Source: Actinomycetota bacterium (GTDB taxonomy: Bacteria > Actinomycetota > Acidimicrobiia > Acidimicrobiales > JAMCPD01). Taken from it: a stretch of 64,000 bases of DNA. The notes beneath the pieces are model-generated. The model was not told the DNA's origin. It made no database searches and was given only the letters and a program-made list of their open reading frames with translations. The first letter of the stretch is position 1. The number at the start of each line of letters is the position of its first letter. The stretch covers positions 85,222 through 149,221 of the forward strand of contig JAMCPD010000018.1 in assembly GCA_023379935.1 (NCBI GenBank). The letters run 5' to 3'. Of the stretch, positions 18,998 through 27,342 are shown piece by piece. The translations under genes were made by a program, and so were the position numbers.

Positions 18998-20105
18998 TCT
19001 CGCCCATCAACTGTGCAAACCGGTTAAAAAGGTAACCCGCGTCATGAGGACCCGGTCCGGCTTCGGGATGATACTGTATGGATAAAATCGGTATCTTGTC
19101 TGAACCAAAACCTTCAATAACCCCATCGTTCAGGTTAATATGCGTAACTGTCATATCTGCAATGCTGTCCGGGACAACTGCATAGTTATGATTTTGGCTT
19201 GTTATCTCAACTTTATTGCTTGATAAATGTTTGACCGGATGATTGATGCCGTGATGCCCGAAGGGCAACTTGAAAGTCCTTCCACCAAGTGCGCATGCAA
19301 GCAACTGATGTCCCAGACATATACCAAATATAGGAACCTTTCCTATAAGCATAGCAATGTTGGCTGATATATGTGGAAGGGCGGCCGGATCTCCGGGACC
19401 ATTCGACAAAAGAACTCCATCGGGTTTGTTTTCAAGTACAACTTTTGCGGGGGTAGTCGCCGGAACAACCTGGACTGTGGCAATCTTTGCCAAATGCCTA
19501 AGTATAGTTTGTTTTATTCCAAAGTCGTAAGCAACAACCTTGAAGCGATCCGACTTGGCATGTTCATCTGAACCGAGAGCAACATCGGGCACATAGGTAT
19601 AAGCGAGCGGAGAACTCACCTGAGAAACCAGGTCTTTACCTGTAGTCCCCGGTTCGGATCGTGCAATTTCAGCCAAAGCCTTCTCCTCCAACATACCAAA
19701 AGCACAACCCATCGTGCCAAAGGAGCGAATATGGCGAGTAAGTTTGCGGGTATCAACACCGCTAATACCCGATATGTTCCCCTCAACAAGAAACTCCTCC
19801 AAATTCTGCTCTTTTCGCCAATTGCTGGCAAGAGAGGTTATCTCTCTTACTACGATTCCCCTACAATAAGGCTTGGATGACTCATTGTCATAGAAACAGG
19901 TGCCATAGTTTCCTATGTGAGGATAGGTAAATGCAATGACTTGACCGGCGTATGACGGGTCGGTTATCACCTCTTGATACCCATCCATTGCGGTATTGAA
20001 GACTACTTCGCCACTGACAAAACCATCCGCAGGTTCTGCGCCAATATGCTCGCCTTTGAATACCGTTCCATCCGCCAACACCAAGAGTGATTTGATTGAT
20101 TTCAC
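18990..20105 (-). CDS. carA: Carbamoyl-phosphate synthase small subunit (glutamine amidotransferase)
   Basis: A 371-residue subunit hydrolysing glutamine and channelling ammonia to CarB. The N-terminal CPSase domain has [36 protein letters not shown] and the conserved [15 protein letters not shown]; the C-terminal class I amidotransferase has the Cys nucleophile in [16 protein letters not shown] and the His/Glu pair in [14 protein letters not shown]. All catalytic residues are present. It overlaps pyrC by 4 nt (ATGA) and carB by 8 nt. Confidence 0.97.
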   Translation of the reverse strand: MKSIKSLLVLADGTVFKGEHIGAEPADGFVSGEVVFNTAMDGYQEVITDPSYAGQVIAFTYPHIGNYGTCFYDNESSKPYCRGIVVREITSLASNWRKEQNLEEFLVEGNISGISGVDTRKLTRHIRSFGTMGCAFGMLEEKALAEIARSEPGTTGKDLVSQVSSPLAYTYVPDVALGSDEHAKSDRFKVVAYDFGIKQTILRHLAKIATVQVVPATTPAKVVLENKPDGVLLSNGPGDPAALPHISANIAMLIGKVPIFGICLGHQLLACALGGRTFKLPFGHHGINHPVKHLSSNKVEITSQNHNYAVVPDSIADMTVTHINLNDGVIEGFGSDKIPILSIQYHPEAGPGPHDAGYLFNRFAQLMGENA

Positions 20106-21514
20106 CTTTGTGCCACCATATCCATTACGACAGGTACACCTTGAAATATGGTATGGCGGATCTTTCCCTTCAGCTTTTTTTTCAACCAGGGAGTATTGGT
20201 ACTCCTGCTTGCCATCTCCTCAGGATTTACAACCCATTCAAAGTTGGGATCTATCACACACAGATTCGCAACTGCACCTTTTTGTATTGGTCCCCCATGG
20301 CGAGGATAAACACCCGCAATGCGGGCAGGCTTAGATGACATCAAACCAATAAGCTCTTGGGGAGTTAGCCGCCCGGTATTCGATTGGGCGACATTTTTTG
20401 GTTGCTCAGTCTGACAGAAACTGCTTAGCATGACCGATAATGCCGTCTCAAGCCCGGAGATGCCAAAGGCAGCATCTTGGAATGCACACTCTTTGAACTG
20501 TTTTGACCAGGGAGCATGATCTGTTGCAACTGCATCTACAATACCATGATATAAGGCATCTTTTAAAGACTGTTGTATATCCGAAGAACGCAGTGGCGGC
20601 TTCACTTTCATAGTAGGGTCAAAACTCTTCAACTCCTCATCGGTAAGGGTTAGGTGATGTGGAGTCACTTCTCCCGTAACCCAAAACCCCTCGGCCTTAG
20701 CTAAAGCCAACAAGCGGACAGATTCGGCAGTAGAAATATGCATCAAATGCAAGCGTGCTCCGGTTAGCTTGGCAAGGCTTATGTCCCGATAAACCATTAC
20801 ATCTTCCGCTTGCGTTAAAATCCCGGGAATCCCAAGTTTACTTGACCAAATACCTTCATGCATCTGCCCATTGGCGCTAAGCGAAGTATCTTCGGCGTGA
20901 GATGCAAGTACAATGCCGTTGTCGTTAGCCAAACCGCCGCTAAGACCGCTGGCATACTCCATAGCCATTCGCATAACATGTCCATCCTGTATGCCTGCTC
21001 CGTCATCAGTAAAAATGCGTACGCCCAGTTCGGCCATTTCAGCCATTGGAGAAAGAGTTTCGCCTTGCCGGGACTTGGTAATAGCCCCAGCCGGCAATAC
21101 CTCTATCAGAGCTGTGGCTGCTATCTTCTGTATATCACGCACTACAGAGGCGTTATCGACACAAGGTTCGGTATTGGGCATAGCAACTACAGCGGTATAT
21201 CCTCCAAGAGCTGCTGCAGTTGATCCTGTCTCGATACACTCAGAATCTTCAAAACCCGGTTCCCTCAAATGAGCATGCAAGTCCACAAGACCGGGGGTCA
21301 CCCAACATCCGGTTGCATCTAATTTCAATGATTTTGGCACCAAGTCCGACGGCTCGACAAGCTGTTTTATCTTGCCGTCTTCAATAACTACATCCACCTG
21401 CCTATAACCTAATTCATCGATAACCGTTCCGCCGTATATCACAATCTCACCGCTGTACTTTAAATATCCCGCCTTGTTCTCAAAAGATCTTGTAAGATCA
21501 TCAGCGTTGGTCAT
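20102..21514 (-). CDS. pyrC: Dihydroorotase
   Basis: A 470-residue amidohydrolase closing carbamoyl-aspartate to dihydroorotate. Metal ligands are visible in PGLVDLHAHLREPGFEDSE (HxH), a His in ASHAEDTS, a His in GEVTPHHLTLTDEEL, and the Asp in DAVATDHAPWSKQFKEC. Length and motifs fit the type I family found in pyr operons. It overlaps pyrB and carA by 4 nt each. I see no missing key residue. Confidence 0.95.
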   Translation of the reverse strand: MTNADDLTRSFENKAGYLKYSGEIVIYGGTVIDELGYRQVDVVIEDGKIKQLVEPSDLVPKSLKLDATGCWVTPGLVDLHAHLREPGFEDSECIETGSTAAALGGYTAVVAMPNTEPCVDNASVVRDIQKIAATALIEVLPAGAITKSRQGETLSPMAEMAELGVRIFTDDGAGIQDGHVMRMAMEYASGLSGGLANDNGIVLASHAEDTSLSANGQMHEGIWSSKLGIPGILTQAEDVMVYRDISLAKLTGARLHLMHISTAESVRLLALAKAEGFWVTGEVTPHHLTLTDEELKSFDPTMKVKPPLRSSDIQQSLKDALYHGIVDAVATDHAPWSKQFKECAFQDAAFGISGLETALSVMLSSFCQTEQPKNVAQSNTGRLTPQELIGLMSSKPARIAGVYPRHGGPIQKGAVANLCVIDPNFEWVVNPEEMASRSTNTPWLKKKLKGKIRHTIFQGVPVVMDMVAQR

Positions 21515-22458
21515 GGAACAAGCAACCTGAACAATACAGCCATACGGGTTATGACTCCATTTGCTACCTGCTCACCGACTATGCAGTTGGGAAGTTGTGC
21601 AACTTCCGGAGTTATCTCAACACCTTGGTTCATAGGTCCCGGATGCATTATGAGTGCATCTTTTTGCAGCATCTTGACACGTTTCATGCTCAAACCATAC
21701 CAAGTGGTATATTCACGCAGAGAAGGTATAGAAACAACCTTCATACGTTCTGATTGAATACGGAGCAGATACACTATATCCAATTTTCCAAGCAACGAGT
21801 CAAAATCGTTGGAAACAACCACATCCCAAGACTCAAAAGCCGGTGGCAACATGGTGCGGGGTGCTGCTAACACAACCTCTGCGCCTAATAGATTGAGGGC
21901 GGTTACCAAAGAACGGGCAACTCTGGAATGGAGTATGTCTCCGACTATACCTACAACAAGACCATTAAAGCTTATAGCGCTGTTTTTACTTTTTCTCCTT
22001 AGTTTTTTGTGAAGTTTGCTTATGGAATAACAGTCAAGCAGCGCTTGGGTGGGGTGCTCATGACAACCATCCCCTGCATTGATAACCGGAACATCAACCC
22101 AAGAAGCAATCTGCATCGGTACTCCGGCGGAAGAGTGGCGAACTATCAGGGCATCGGCACCCAGCTCAAGTAAGGTGTTGGCAGTATCTTTAAGTGACTC
22201 TCCTTTGTTGACGGATGAGTTGGCAACGACAAACGTCATAACATCTGCAGATAAGCGTTTAATTGCACTTTCGAAGGATAGCCGGGTCCTGGTGGAGTTT
22301 TCATAAAAGACATTGGCAACAACTTTGCCGCGCAGAGCCGGTACTTTTGGTATTGGGCGATTAGCTAAATCTGCAAAAGAGTCGCTGAGCCGCATGATCT
22401 CCCTAATTCCATCCAGTCCAAGATCTTCGATTGAGAGCAGGTGTTTTGGCTGGGTCAT
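21511..22458 (-). CDS. pyrB: Aspartate carbamoyltransferase catalytic subunit
   Basis: A 315-residue enzyme joining carbamoyl phosphate and aspartate, the first committed pyrimidine step. The carbamoyl-phosphate loop is YENSTRTRLSFESAIKRL, followed by SVNKGESLKDT (swing loop), DGCHEHPTQALLDCYSI, and the C-terminal MHPGPMNQGVEI. No regulatory subunit (pyrI) is nearby, as expected with PyrR control. It overlaps pyrR and pyrC by 4 nt each. Confidence 0.96.
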   Translation of the reverse strand: MTQPKHLLSIEDLGLDGIREIMRLSDSFADLANRPIPKVPALRGKVVANVFYENSTRTRLSFESAIKRLSADVMTFVVANSSVNKGESLKDTANTLLELGADALIVRHSSAGVPMQIASWVDVPVINAGDGCHEHPTQALLDCYSISKLHKKLRRKSKNSAISFNGLVVGIVGDILHSRVARSLVTALNLLGAEVVLAAPRTMLPPAFESWDVVVSNDFDSLLGKLDIVYLLRIQSERMKVVSIPSLREYTTWYGLSMKRVKMLQKDALIMHPGPMNQGVEITPEVAQLPNCIVGEQVANGVITRMAVLFRLLVP

Positions 22459-23033
22459 TGCCTTTTTATCTTTACCATCTCCCCTATCATGACCCCTTCT
22501 TCAGTTACATCAATAACTTCATCACGCCGGGTTGGAATATTTTTGCCTACATAATCAGGTCGAATTGGTACTTCACGATGCCCTCTGTCTATCATGACTG
22601 CCAGTTGAATACAGCTAGCTCTGCCCCAATCGGAGATGGCGTTCAATGCAGCACGAACTGTGCGACCGGTAAAGAGTACATCATCTACAAGCACAACTAT
22701 TTTATTATCCAAGTTGCACGGTATATATGTTTCCGCCTGAGGTATCATCGGACGCAATCCTATGTCATCTCTGTAAAACGCCACGTCCAGGGTACCTACC
22801 TGTATGGGTGTCTGTTCAAGTTCCTCCAAAGTTTGAGCCAAACGATGAGTCAAGTCTACACCCCCTGTTTGCAAACCCAGTATTACGAGATTGTCAGCTC
22901 CTTTGTTACGCTCAAGGATTTCATGCGCAATACGTGTTATCGCGCGCTTGGTATCTTCAGCCGACATTACTTCAGACCTGGGCACGAACTTGCCCCCATG
23001 AGGTGGTCTGAGCATGCGTTCTCTCTCAGCCAT
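22455..23033 (-). CDS. pyrR: PyrR bifunctional pyr-operon RNA-binding regulator / uracil phosphoribosyltransferase
   Basis: A 192-residue protein of the PyrR type, binding pyr leader RNA when UMP is high and also able to make UMP from uracil and PRPP. The PRPP-binding loop is VVLVDDVLFTGRTVRAALNA; RGHREVPIRPDYVGKNIPT near the C-terminus matches the family. It is the first enzyme gene of the operon. Its ATG at 23033 overlaps the stop of a 43-codon leader ORF (TGATG), and a PyrR-binding-loop-like hairpin lies 150 nt upstream, suggesting autoregulation. A tandem 16-bp repeat lies directly before the start, leaving only weak AGGA ribosome-site matches. Confidence 0.95.
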   Translation of the reverse strand: MAERERMLRPPHGGKFVPRSEVMSAEDTKRAITRIAHEILERNKGADNLVILGLQTGGVDLTHRLAQTLEELEQTPIQVGTLDVAFYRDDIGLRPMIPQAETYIPCNLDNKIVVLVDDVLFTGRTVRAALNAISDWGRASCIQLAVMIDRGHREVPIRPDYVGKNIPTRRDEVIDVTEEGVMIGEMVKIKRQ

Positions 23034-23164
23034 CAGTCTCGCCAGTCCTCAGTCTCGCCAGTCCTCATCAACTGGTCATTGGCCGCTGTCAACTGATCCT
23101 TGCCGACAGTGCTTCCACACTGCTTGGGACCCCGGCAGGGCCAATTTGCCTGTGTTATAAACAT
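23033..23164 (-). CDS. Leader ORF overlapping the pyrR start (putative leader peptide)
   Basis: A minus-strand frame of 43 codons starts at ATG 23164 with GGAG nine nt upstream, begins MFITQANWPC, and ends in TGA sharing bases with the pyrR start codon (TGATG). The arrangement would couple pyrR translation to that of the leader. The sequence has no recognisable domain, and its last 11 codons come largely from the two 16-bp repeats. It lies between a PyrR-loop-like hairpin and pyrR. That the frame exists is certain; that it is translated is inference. Confidence 0.45.
   Translation of the reverse strand: MFITQANWPCRGPKQCGSTVGKDQLTAANDQLMRTGETEDWRD
23034..23065 (-). repeat. Perfect tandem 16-bp repeat before pyrR
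   Basis: The plus-strand unit cagtctcgccagtcct occurs at 23034-23049 and again at 23050-23065. On the transcribed strand it duplicates AGGACTGGCGAGACTG, which includes the likely ribosome-binding bases for pyrR, and also forms the end of the leader ORF. Sixteen is not a multiple of three, so a copy change would shift the leader frame relative to pyrR. Confidence 0.9.
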
Positions 23165-23181
23165 CTACCATCACTCCGTAC

Positions 23182-23195
23182 GGTCTCACTGAACC
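23182..23195 (-). promoter_or_regulatory. Candidate PyrR-binding loop in the pyr leader
   Basis: The transcript reads GGUUCAGUGAGACC. The consensus I recall for PyrR-binding loops is ARUCCNGNGAGGYU. Here the terminal loop (CAGUGA) fits the consensus CNGNGA, and the differences at stem positions keep pairing: G1-C14, G2-C13, U3-A12, U4-G11. It lies 18 nt before the leader ORF start and just before that ORF's GGAG ribosome site, a position suited to translational control. Confidence 0.6.
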
Positions 23196-23254
23196 TGTTT
23201 CACGGTTACTACTTAATTTTTTATGGTTACTACCGAGATATTATAGTACATGGG

Positions 23255-24061
23255 ATGCGTAACAAAAGCAAATCGATGGACAACTGGGATGAGGACAACT
23301 GGGATGGGGAACTCTACGATCATATTTCGGATCCAATGGCCAAATGGGGCGGGAAAATTATAGATTTATTAAACTTGCAAGGTTCCGAGACGATACTTGA
23401 TGCCGGCTGTGGCAGCGGCCGAGTTAGCGAAATACTAGCCTCACGTCTATCCGACGGTGGACTACTTGTTGGGCTGGATAACTCCGCGTCAATGCTTAAA
23501 CAGGCAAGAAAACGTTTGGAGGGTTTCGGCAATAGAGCGCGATTTGTCCGGGCGGATCTACGAGCTAATCTAAGTGAACAGTTAGGCATAGACGTATTTT
23601 TTGACGCAATTTTTTCTTCCGCCACTTTTCACTGGATTTTGGACCATGACAAGTTGTTTTCGAATCTTGCCCAACTACTGTTACCTGGAGGCAAGCTTGT
23701 TGCTCAATGGGGCGGAGAAGGTAATCTTGCCGACGTTGGCAAGGTCGTAACAGAACTTGGCCAAGACTGGCCAAAAGGCGTCTATTTTGCCGGTGTGGAA
23801 CAGACCAAACAGCGCTTGAATAATGCGGGATTTACTAATGTGCAGGTATGGTCCCACCCTGAACCGACATCTTTTGATAATCGGGATAAATTGGCTACAT
23901 ACTTGGCAACCATCGTCTTGCGCCCTCAGGTCCAAAGGCTGGGTAAAACCAAAGGATTTTGGTTTGCCAAACAGGTGGCACAGCGACTTGATGAACCATT
24001 ACTGGACTATGTAAGGATCAACGCCGTAGCCGTTAAGAGTGAAGTCCATCTCATTAATTAG
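23255..24061 (+). CDS. SAM-dependent methyltransferase (trans-aconitate-methyltransferase-like)
   Basis: A 268-residue class I methyltransferase. Motif I is TILDAGCGSGRVSEILASRL, the acidic end of strand 2 is LLVGLDNSASMLKQAR, motif III is RARFVRADLRANL, and the motif IV region is FDAIFSSATFHWILDHD. The opening YDHISDPMAKWGGKIIDLL and the FHW(I)LDH segment resemble trans-aconitate 2-methyltransferase (Tam) relatives. The substrate is not certain. It is divergent from the pyr operon and shares its 220-nt intergenic region; the next gene is convergent. Confidence 0.85.
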   Translation: MRNKSKSMDNWDEDNWDGELYDHISDPMAKWGGKIIDLLNLQGSETILDAGCGSGRVSEILASRLSDGGLLVGLDNSASMLKQARKRLEGFGNRARFVRADLRANLSEQLGIDVFFDAIFSSATFHWILDHDKLFSNLAQLLLPGGKLVAQWGGEGNLADVGKVVTELGQDWPKGVYFAGVEQTKQRLNNAGFTNVQVWSHPEPTSFDNRDKLATYLATIVLRPQVQRLGKTKGFWFAKQVAQRLDEPLLDYVRINAVAVKSEVHLIN

Positions 24062-24317
24062 CTTATTTGTGTGGTAATATCTGGTGCAATGTCCCATTTT
24101 TAACCGGCTGTTTTCTCCGGGACGACTCTGCCCACTGTTCCTTTTTTTCATCGGTGGACGCGGTTGGCCCCGTCTAATGCTTGTATGGAGGGTTTTTTCA
24201 TCCATACGCAGTACTACGGCATTATCGGGGGAAATTTAAATATGGTCCTATATTTGTTGAGTGCTACGCCAGATGTCTTTTAGTAGCGCCTTCTGGTCAA
24301 CTAACCCAAAGTAGACC
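24062..24317. other. Intergenic region with two stem-loops
   Basis: No gene is seen. GTATGGA (24183-24189) and TCCATAC (24201-24207) form a perfect 7-bp stem with a T-rich loop, and a weaker CCAC/GTGG pair lies at about 24131-24158; both loops contain tttttttcatc-like runs. They lie between convergent genes and may act as terminators for either, although no T-tract follows the stem. Confidence 0.35.
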
Positions 24318-25349
24318 TTAAGCTGCTTGTGTGTTCCATTCCGTAGGTGTCACCACAACTACATTCTTTTGAATCGCCAGTTTTTGAGCTAACTCATCAA
24401 TAGATGCTCCCACTGCACAAGCCACGCATACTCCTCCCGTAGCTTGTCCTAAAAGCTCGGCTCTGCGTAAAGAACGCTCAATATCGTTTACATCAATTCT
24501 CGATGAAACCTCAGCTACAATATAAACCGAAACTTTATCGTCTTTGCCAATAGCGGAATGCACCGCATCTGCAAGCAAGATGTCACAACGGAAATCATCC
24601 TCAGCACCGGCCTTGGTAAGTAAACTGTCGAGATCTCCTCTATTGATAAGGTGTATTTGACGAAATCCTCGACTGGCAAGGTATGCGGTTGCTTTCTCTC
24701 GCCATTGCGATTCAAAGTAACCACCTTTGAGTTGACCGATATCATCTCCATAGCGCTTTAAGATCGTCTCGTGGCGTTTGGAAATCTCCACCAACTCGGC
24801 CAAAGTCGCCTCATGGCGCTCAGCTATCTTTTCTATGCGATCGAGACGGCTTTCATGGCGTTTGGAAATCTCCACCAACTCGGCCAAAGTCGCCTCATGG
24901 CGCTCAGCTATCTTTTCTATGCGGCTAAGACGGCTCTCGTGGCGTTTGGAAATCTCCACCAACTCGGCCAAAGTCGCCTCATGGCGCTCAGCTATTTTTT
25001 CTATGCGATCGAGACGGCTTTCATGGCGTTTGGAAATCTCCACCAACTCGGCCAAAGTCGCCTCATGGCGCTCAGCTATCTTTTCTATGCGGCTAAGACG
25101 GCTCTCATGGCGTTTGGAAACCTCCACCAACTCGGCCAAAGTCGTCTCGTGGCGCTCAGCTATCTTTTCTATGCGGCTAAGACGGCTCTCATGGCGTTTG
25201 GAAATCTCTATTAGCTTTTCAAGTTTGTCATCCATTGATGCAACTTTTTCAGGAAGCTCCAAAAGCCTCTCCGACAACACTACAGCCCGCAACTCCGCTG
25301 CCAGACTGGGATTTTGCCGCATTTCAGTAATTATTTCTAGGGTATTCAC
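24318..25349 (-). CDS. Coiled-coil repeat protein with a C-terminal PD-(D/E)XK-like domain
   Basis: A 343-residue protein. Residues 45-200 consist of a near-identical 28-residue unit (KRHESRLSRIEKIAERHEAT, LAELVEIS) repeated five times and more, which should form one long coiled coil. The C-terminal 140 residues (GGYFESQWREKATAYLASRG, DDFRCDILLADA, KVSVYIVAEVSSRID) follow the strand-helix pattern of restriction-endonuclease-like folds: an Asp in CDIL and a Glu in VAEVS, though the usual Lys after Glu-x is Ser. Such proteins are annotated as DUF3782-like and are common in cyanobacteria and thermophiles; their function is unsettled. No partner gene is adjacent. Nuclease activity is doubtful given the altered motif. 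Confidence 0.8.
   Translation of the reverse strand: MNTLEIITEMRQNPSLAAELRAVVLSERLLELPEKVASMDDKLEKLIEISKRHESRLSRIEKIAERHETTLAELVEVSKRHESRLSRIEKIAERHEATLAELVEISKRHESRLDRIEKIAERHEATLAELVEISKRHESRLSRIEKIAERHEATLAELVEISKRHESRLDRIEKIAERHEATLAELVEISKRHETILKRYGDDIGQLKGGYFESQWREKATAYLASRGFRQIHLINRGDLDSLLTKAGAEDDFRCDILLADAVHSAIGKDDKVSVYIVAEVSSRIDVNDIERSLRRAELLGQATGGVCVACAVGASIDELAQKLAIQKNVVVVTPTEWNTQAA
24774..25214 (-). repeat. Five tandem 84-bp coding repeats plus a partial sixth
   Basis: Units starting at 24774, 24858, 24942, 25026 and 25110 (then a partial unit from 25194) are nearly identical at the DNA level, differing mainly at gcgatcgagacggctttc versus gcggctaagacggctctc. The period is exactly 84 bases (28 codons, four heptads). 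The two variants alternate, which suggests duplication of a two-unit block. Confidence 0.95.
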
Positions 25350-25443
25350 TGTTACTCCTTTTTCTTTTTATATTATACTGCCACCTTGACAGCTAAAGCA
25401 AACATATCAGAGGGGTATGACAGTTAGATGACTTTGCCAACTT

Positions 25444-26172
25444 CTAGGCACACATAGAGTGTACGGGCAATCTGGCAAAACGGTTGGCAATCCAGCTGAG
25501 AACCTCACTGCGAGCTGCGGTGAGCACACCTGAGTGGGTGGCATTAGCGTAGAAGTTGCAGGTCCACACTATCACCAACCATACATGCTTGATGAGCGAC
25601 GAAATACTCGGTCAAGAAAGGAGGAATTGTCTTGTCCGATTGCCCTGTACAACAAGAATAGGGGTGATAGTGTGCACCAGTCCGGGATTATTCTTTGCCG
25701 CATCGTGAAGTAGCCCGAGCATACTGGTTGGATTGGGCCGCAAGATTGATGCCGGATTTATTCCCGCCAAAGCTTGAGCAATCTGAGACAAGCAACCTTG
25801 ATTGACAATCGATGCTTTTTCGGCACCAAACGGCGTGAATATAGAAGTAACCGGCAGATGACGGTAAGTGTGTGCCCACGCCCATAGTGTCATCACTATG
25901 TAAACAAGATCACTTTTACCTGAAGTAATGCCTCCTTGGTCGGACAAGTCTCTCATCGCAGCAATTGCCAGGGAGAGATTGGTCGCTGGTGCCATAGCCA
26001 CTACACCGTCAATATGGAGATCGGGGGCGTAAGATGGCGCCAGTTGCCCTGCAAACAACGCAACCTGCCCTCCTTGAGAGTGACCGACGATTACAATATT
26101 ACGGCTTAAGTGTAAGCCGGGGATTTGAGCGGCGGCGCGAACCGAATCAAGAACCCTTAGCCGGGTTCGCAA
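25444..26172 (-). pseudogene. Decayed secretory lipase (alpha/beta hydrolase)
   Basis: The intact part (25612-26172) includes the nucleophile elbow IVIVGHSQGGQVALFAGQLA and resembles the second half of secretory (LIP-type) lipases; the N-terminal half and signal peptide are missing, cut where the histidine kinase gene ends. After TPILVVQGN the frame breaks. In another frame the protein goes on as TIPPFLTEYFVAHQACMVGD, and after a second shift as FYANATHSGVLTAARSEVLS, ending at the stop 25444-25446. NATHSGV would contain the catalytic His. So the gene has a 5' truncation and at least two frameshifts in its last 170 nt. It is most unlikely to make active enzyme. Sequencing error at one site could not explain all three lesions. 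Confidence 0.8.
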
Positions 26173-27341
26173 GAGGATTCACCTTTTGTATCTATAGTGA
26201 CAACAATGCAAGTACCATTTTGCGGTATTGAATCAATTTTTAAATAAGCACCGATTGAACGCGCACGCTCTGCCATTCCCAACAGTCCCAACGCCTTAGA
26301 GTGTTGCAAAGGGGGGAGAATAGAGGGGAGATAAGAAAGCTCATTCGGCGATTCGCCGGAAGTCGTTTCCCACGTAAGGGGTAGTTTAAAGCCGCAACCG
26401 TCATCAGTGACTGTAAGGCGCACTTGAGGAATATGGCCGGTGGAGAAAAAGGAGATAACAACTGTGGCGTTGTTAGCAGAAGAATGGCGCTCTATATTGA
26501 CCAGGGCTTCTTGGGCTATCCTAAAAAGTGCCAACTCAACTTCCGGTTGTAAACGAAACTCATCTCCCTCCAAAATAAAGCGCGCATTAACTGTGTTGTT
26601 TGAACGTTCCTGCAATTGAGCAACCAACTTATGTAATGACGTTGTCAAACCAAGATCATTGAGCATCGGCGGCCGAAGCCCTCTGGTAATATTTCTTAAG
26701 TCCTCAATACACCTGTAAGCGGTATTTAAAATATCCAAAAGAGAATCTTTAAAAGACTGGGAAAGATTATCGTCCTCTGAAAGGTTGCTTATACTGCGGC
26801 AAAGATGGGTAAGAACCTGTATGGGTTCATCGTGCAACTCCTGAGCAATACGACGACGCTCATCTTCTTCTACCTTGAGTAAATTCATCGCGTAAGACTC
26901 CGCTTGGGTTTTAGCCAGCATATATGCCCGTCGCGCTTGTTCTGTCTCTTCAAGTGCGGCTTGCCTTTTGTCAACCTCTTGTCCTGTAAAGACAGCAATA
27001 ACATCCATGGCTGCCAACTGAACTACTATTCCCCATACTTCAGCAGCTTGTAGAGCTTTTACCGCGGCTATTGTACCCGGCAAACTCAACAAAGTAGCAA
27101 TAATTGCAGTAACTATTCCACCTTTTATGCCTAAATTTAACGAACCATACAAAATTGGGACTACAAATAAAATTACCGTATAGTTGCTGGGTATGTGCAC
27201 GGGGAAAAATCCCCAGGTACCTCCAACCCATATCCTTACCAGAAATACCGCCCCAAACAACAGTATGATCTCTATGGAATATTTGACAAGATCAGCAGTT
27301 GTCTGAGTGCCTTGCTTTCCGAGCAAACCGACCTTGTCCAT
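26157..27341 (-). CDS. Membrane histidine kinase, NarL/DesK-type (HisKA_3)
   Basis: A sensor kinase of about 395 residues if started at ATG 27341, one nt after the stop of the response regulator gene; the frame stays open to ATG 27419, which would overlap that gene by 77 nt, so the later start is preferred although no strong ribosome site is seen. Three or four N-terminal membrane segments (YSIEIILLFGAVFLVRIWVG, TVILFVVPILYGSL) precede a coiled coil, then the HisKA_3 dimerisation motif DERRRIAQELHDEPIQVL with phospho-acceptor His, and an HATPase domain (IAQEALVNIERHSSA as N box, TDDGCGFKL as G1, GLLGMAERARSIGA). It has no large sensor domain outside, so the signal is unknown. Its 3' end abuts the lipase remnant. 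Confidence 0.9.
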   Translation of the reverse strand: MDKVGLLGKQGTQTTADLVKYSIEIILLFGAVFLVRIWVGGTWGFFPVHIPSNYTVILFVVPILYGSLNLGIKGGIVTAIIATLLSLPGTIAAVKALQAAEVWGIVVQLAAMDVIAVFTGQEVDKRQAALEETEQARRAYMLAKTQAESYAMNLLKVEEDERRRIAQELHDEPIQVLTHLCRSISNLSEDDNLSQSFKDSLLDILNTAYRCIEDLRNITRGLRPPMLNDLGLTTSLHKLVAQLQERSNNTVNARFILEGDEFRLQPEVELALFRIAQEALVNIERHSSANNATVVISFFSTGHIPQVRLTVTDDGCGFKLPLTWETTSGESPNELSYLPSILPPLQHSKALGLLGMAERARSIGAYLKIDSIPQNGTCIVVTIDTKGESSCEPG

Positions 27342-27342
27342 C

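Noticed and set aside
22431..23096. 221-codon plus-strand frame opposite pyrR
   Set aside because: PyrR on the minus strand has all family motifs; this frame is its shadow.
24271..24300. Sequence tgtcttttagt resembling the TnpB terminal hairpin
   Set aside because: Only about 11 bases agree and the GACAC/GTGTC stem is not kept; likely chance.
24774..25214. CRISPR array
   Set aside because: The units are directly contiguous, 84 bp long and coding, without unique spacers. No cas genes are present.
24771..25389. Repetitive plus-strand frames across the 84-bp repeats
   Set aside because: Antisense by-products of the repeats; the minus frame has a proper start, heptads and a folded C-terminal domain.
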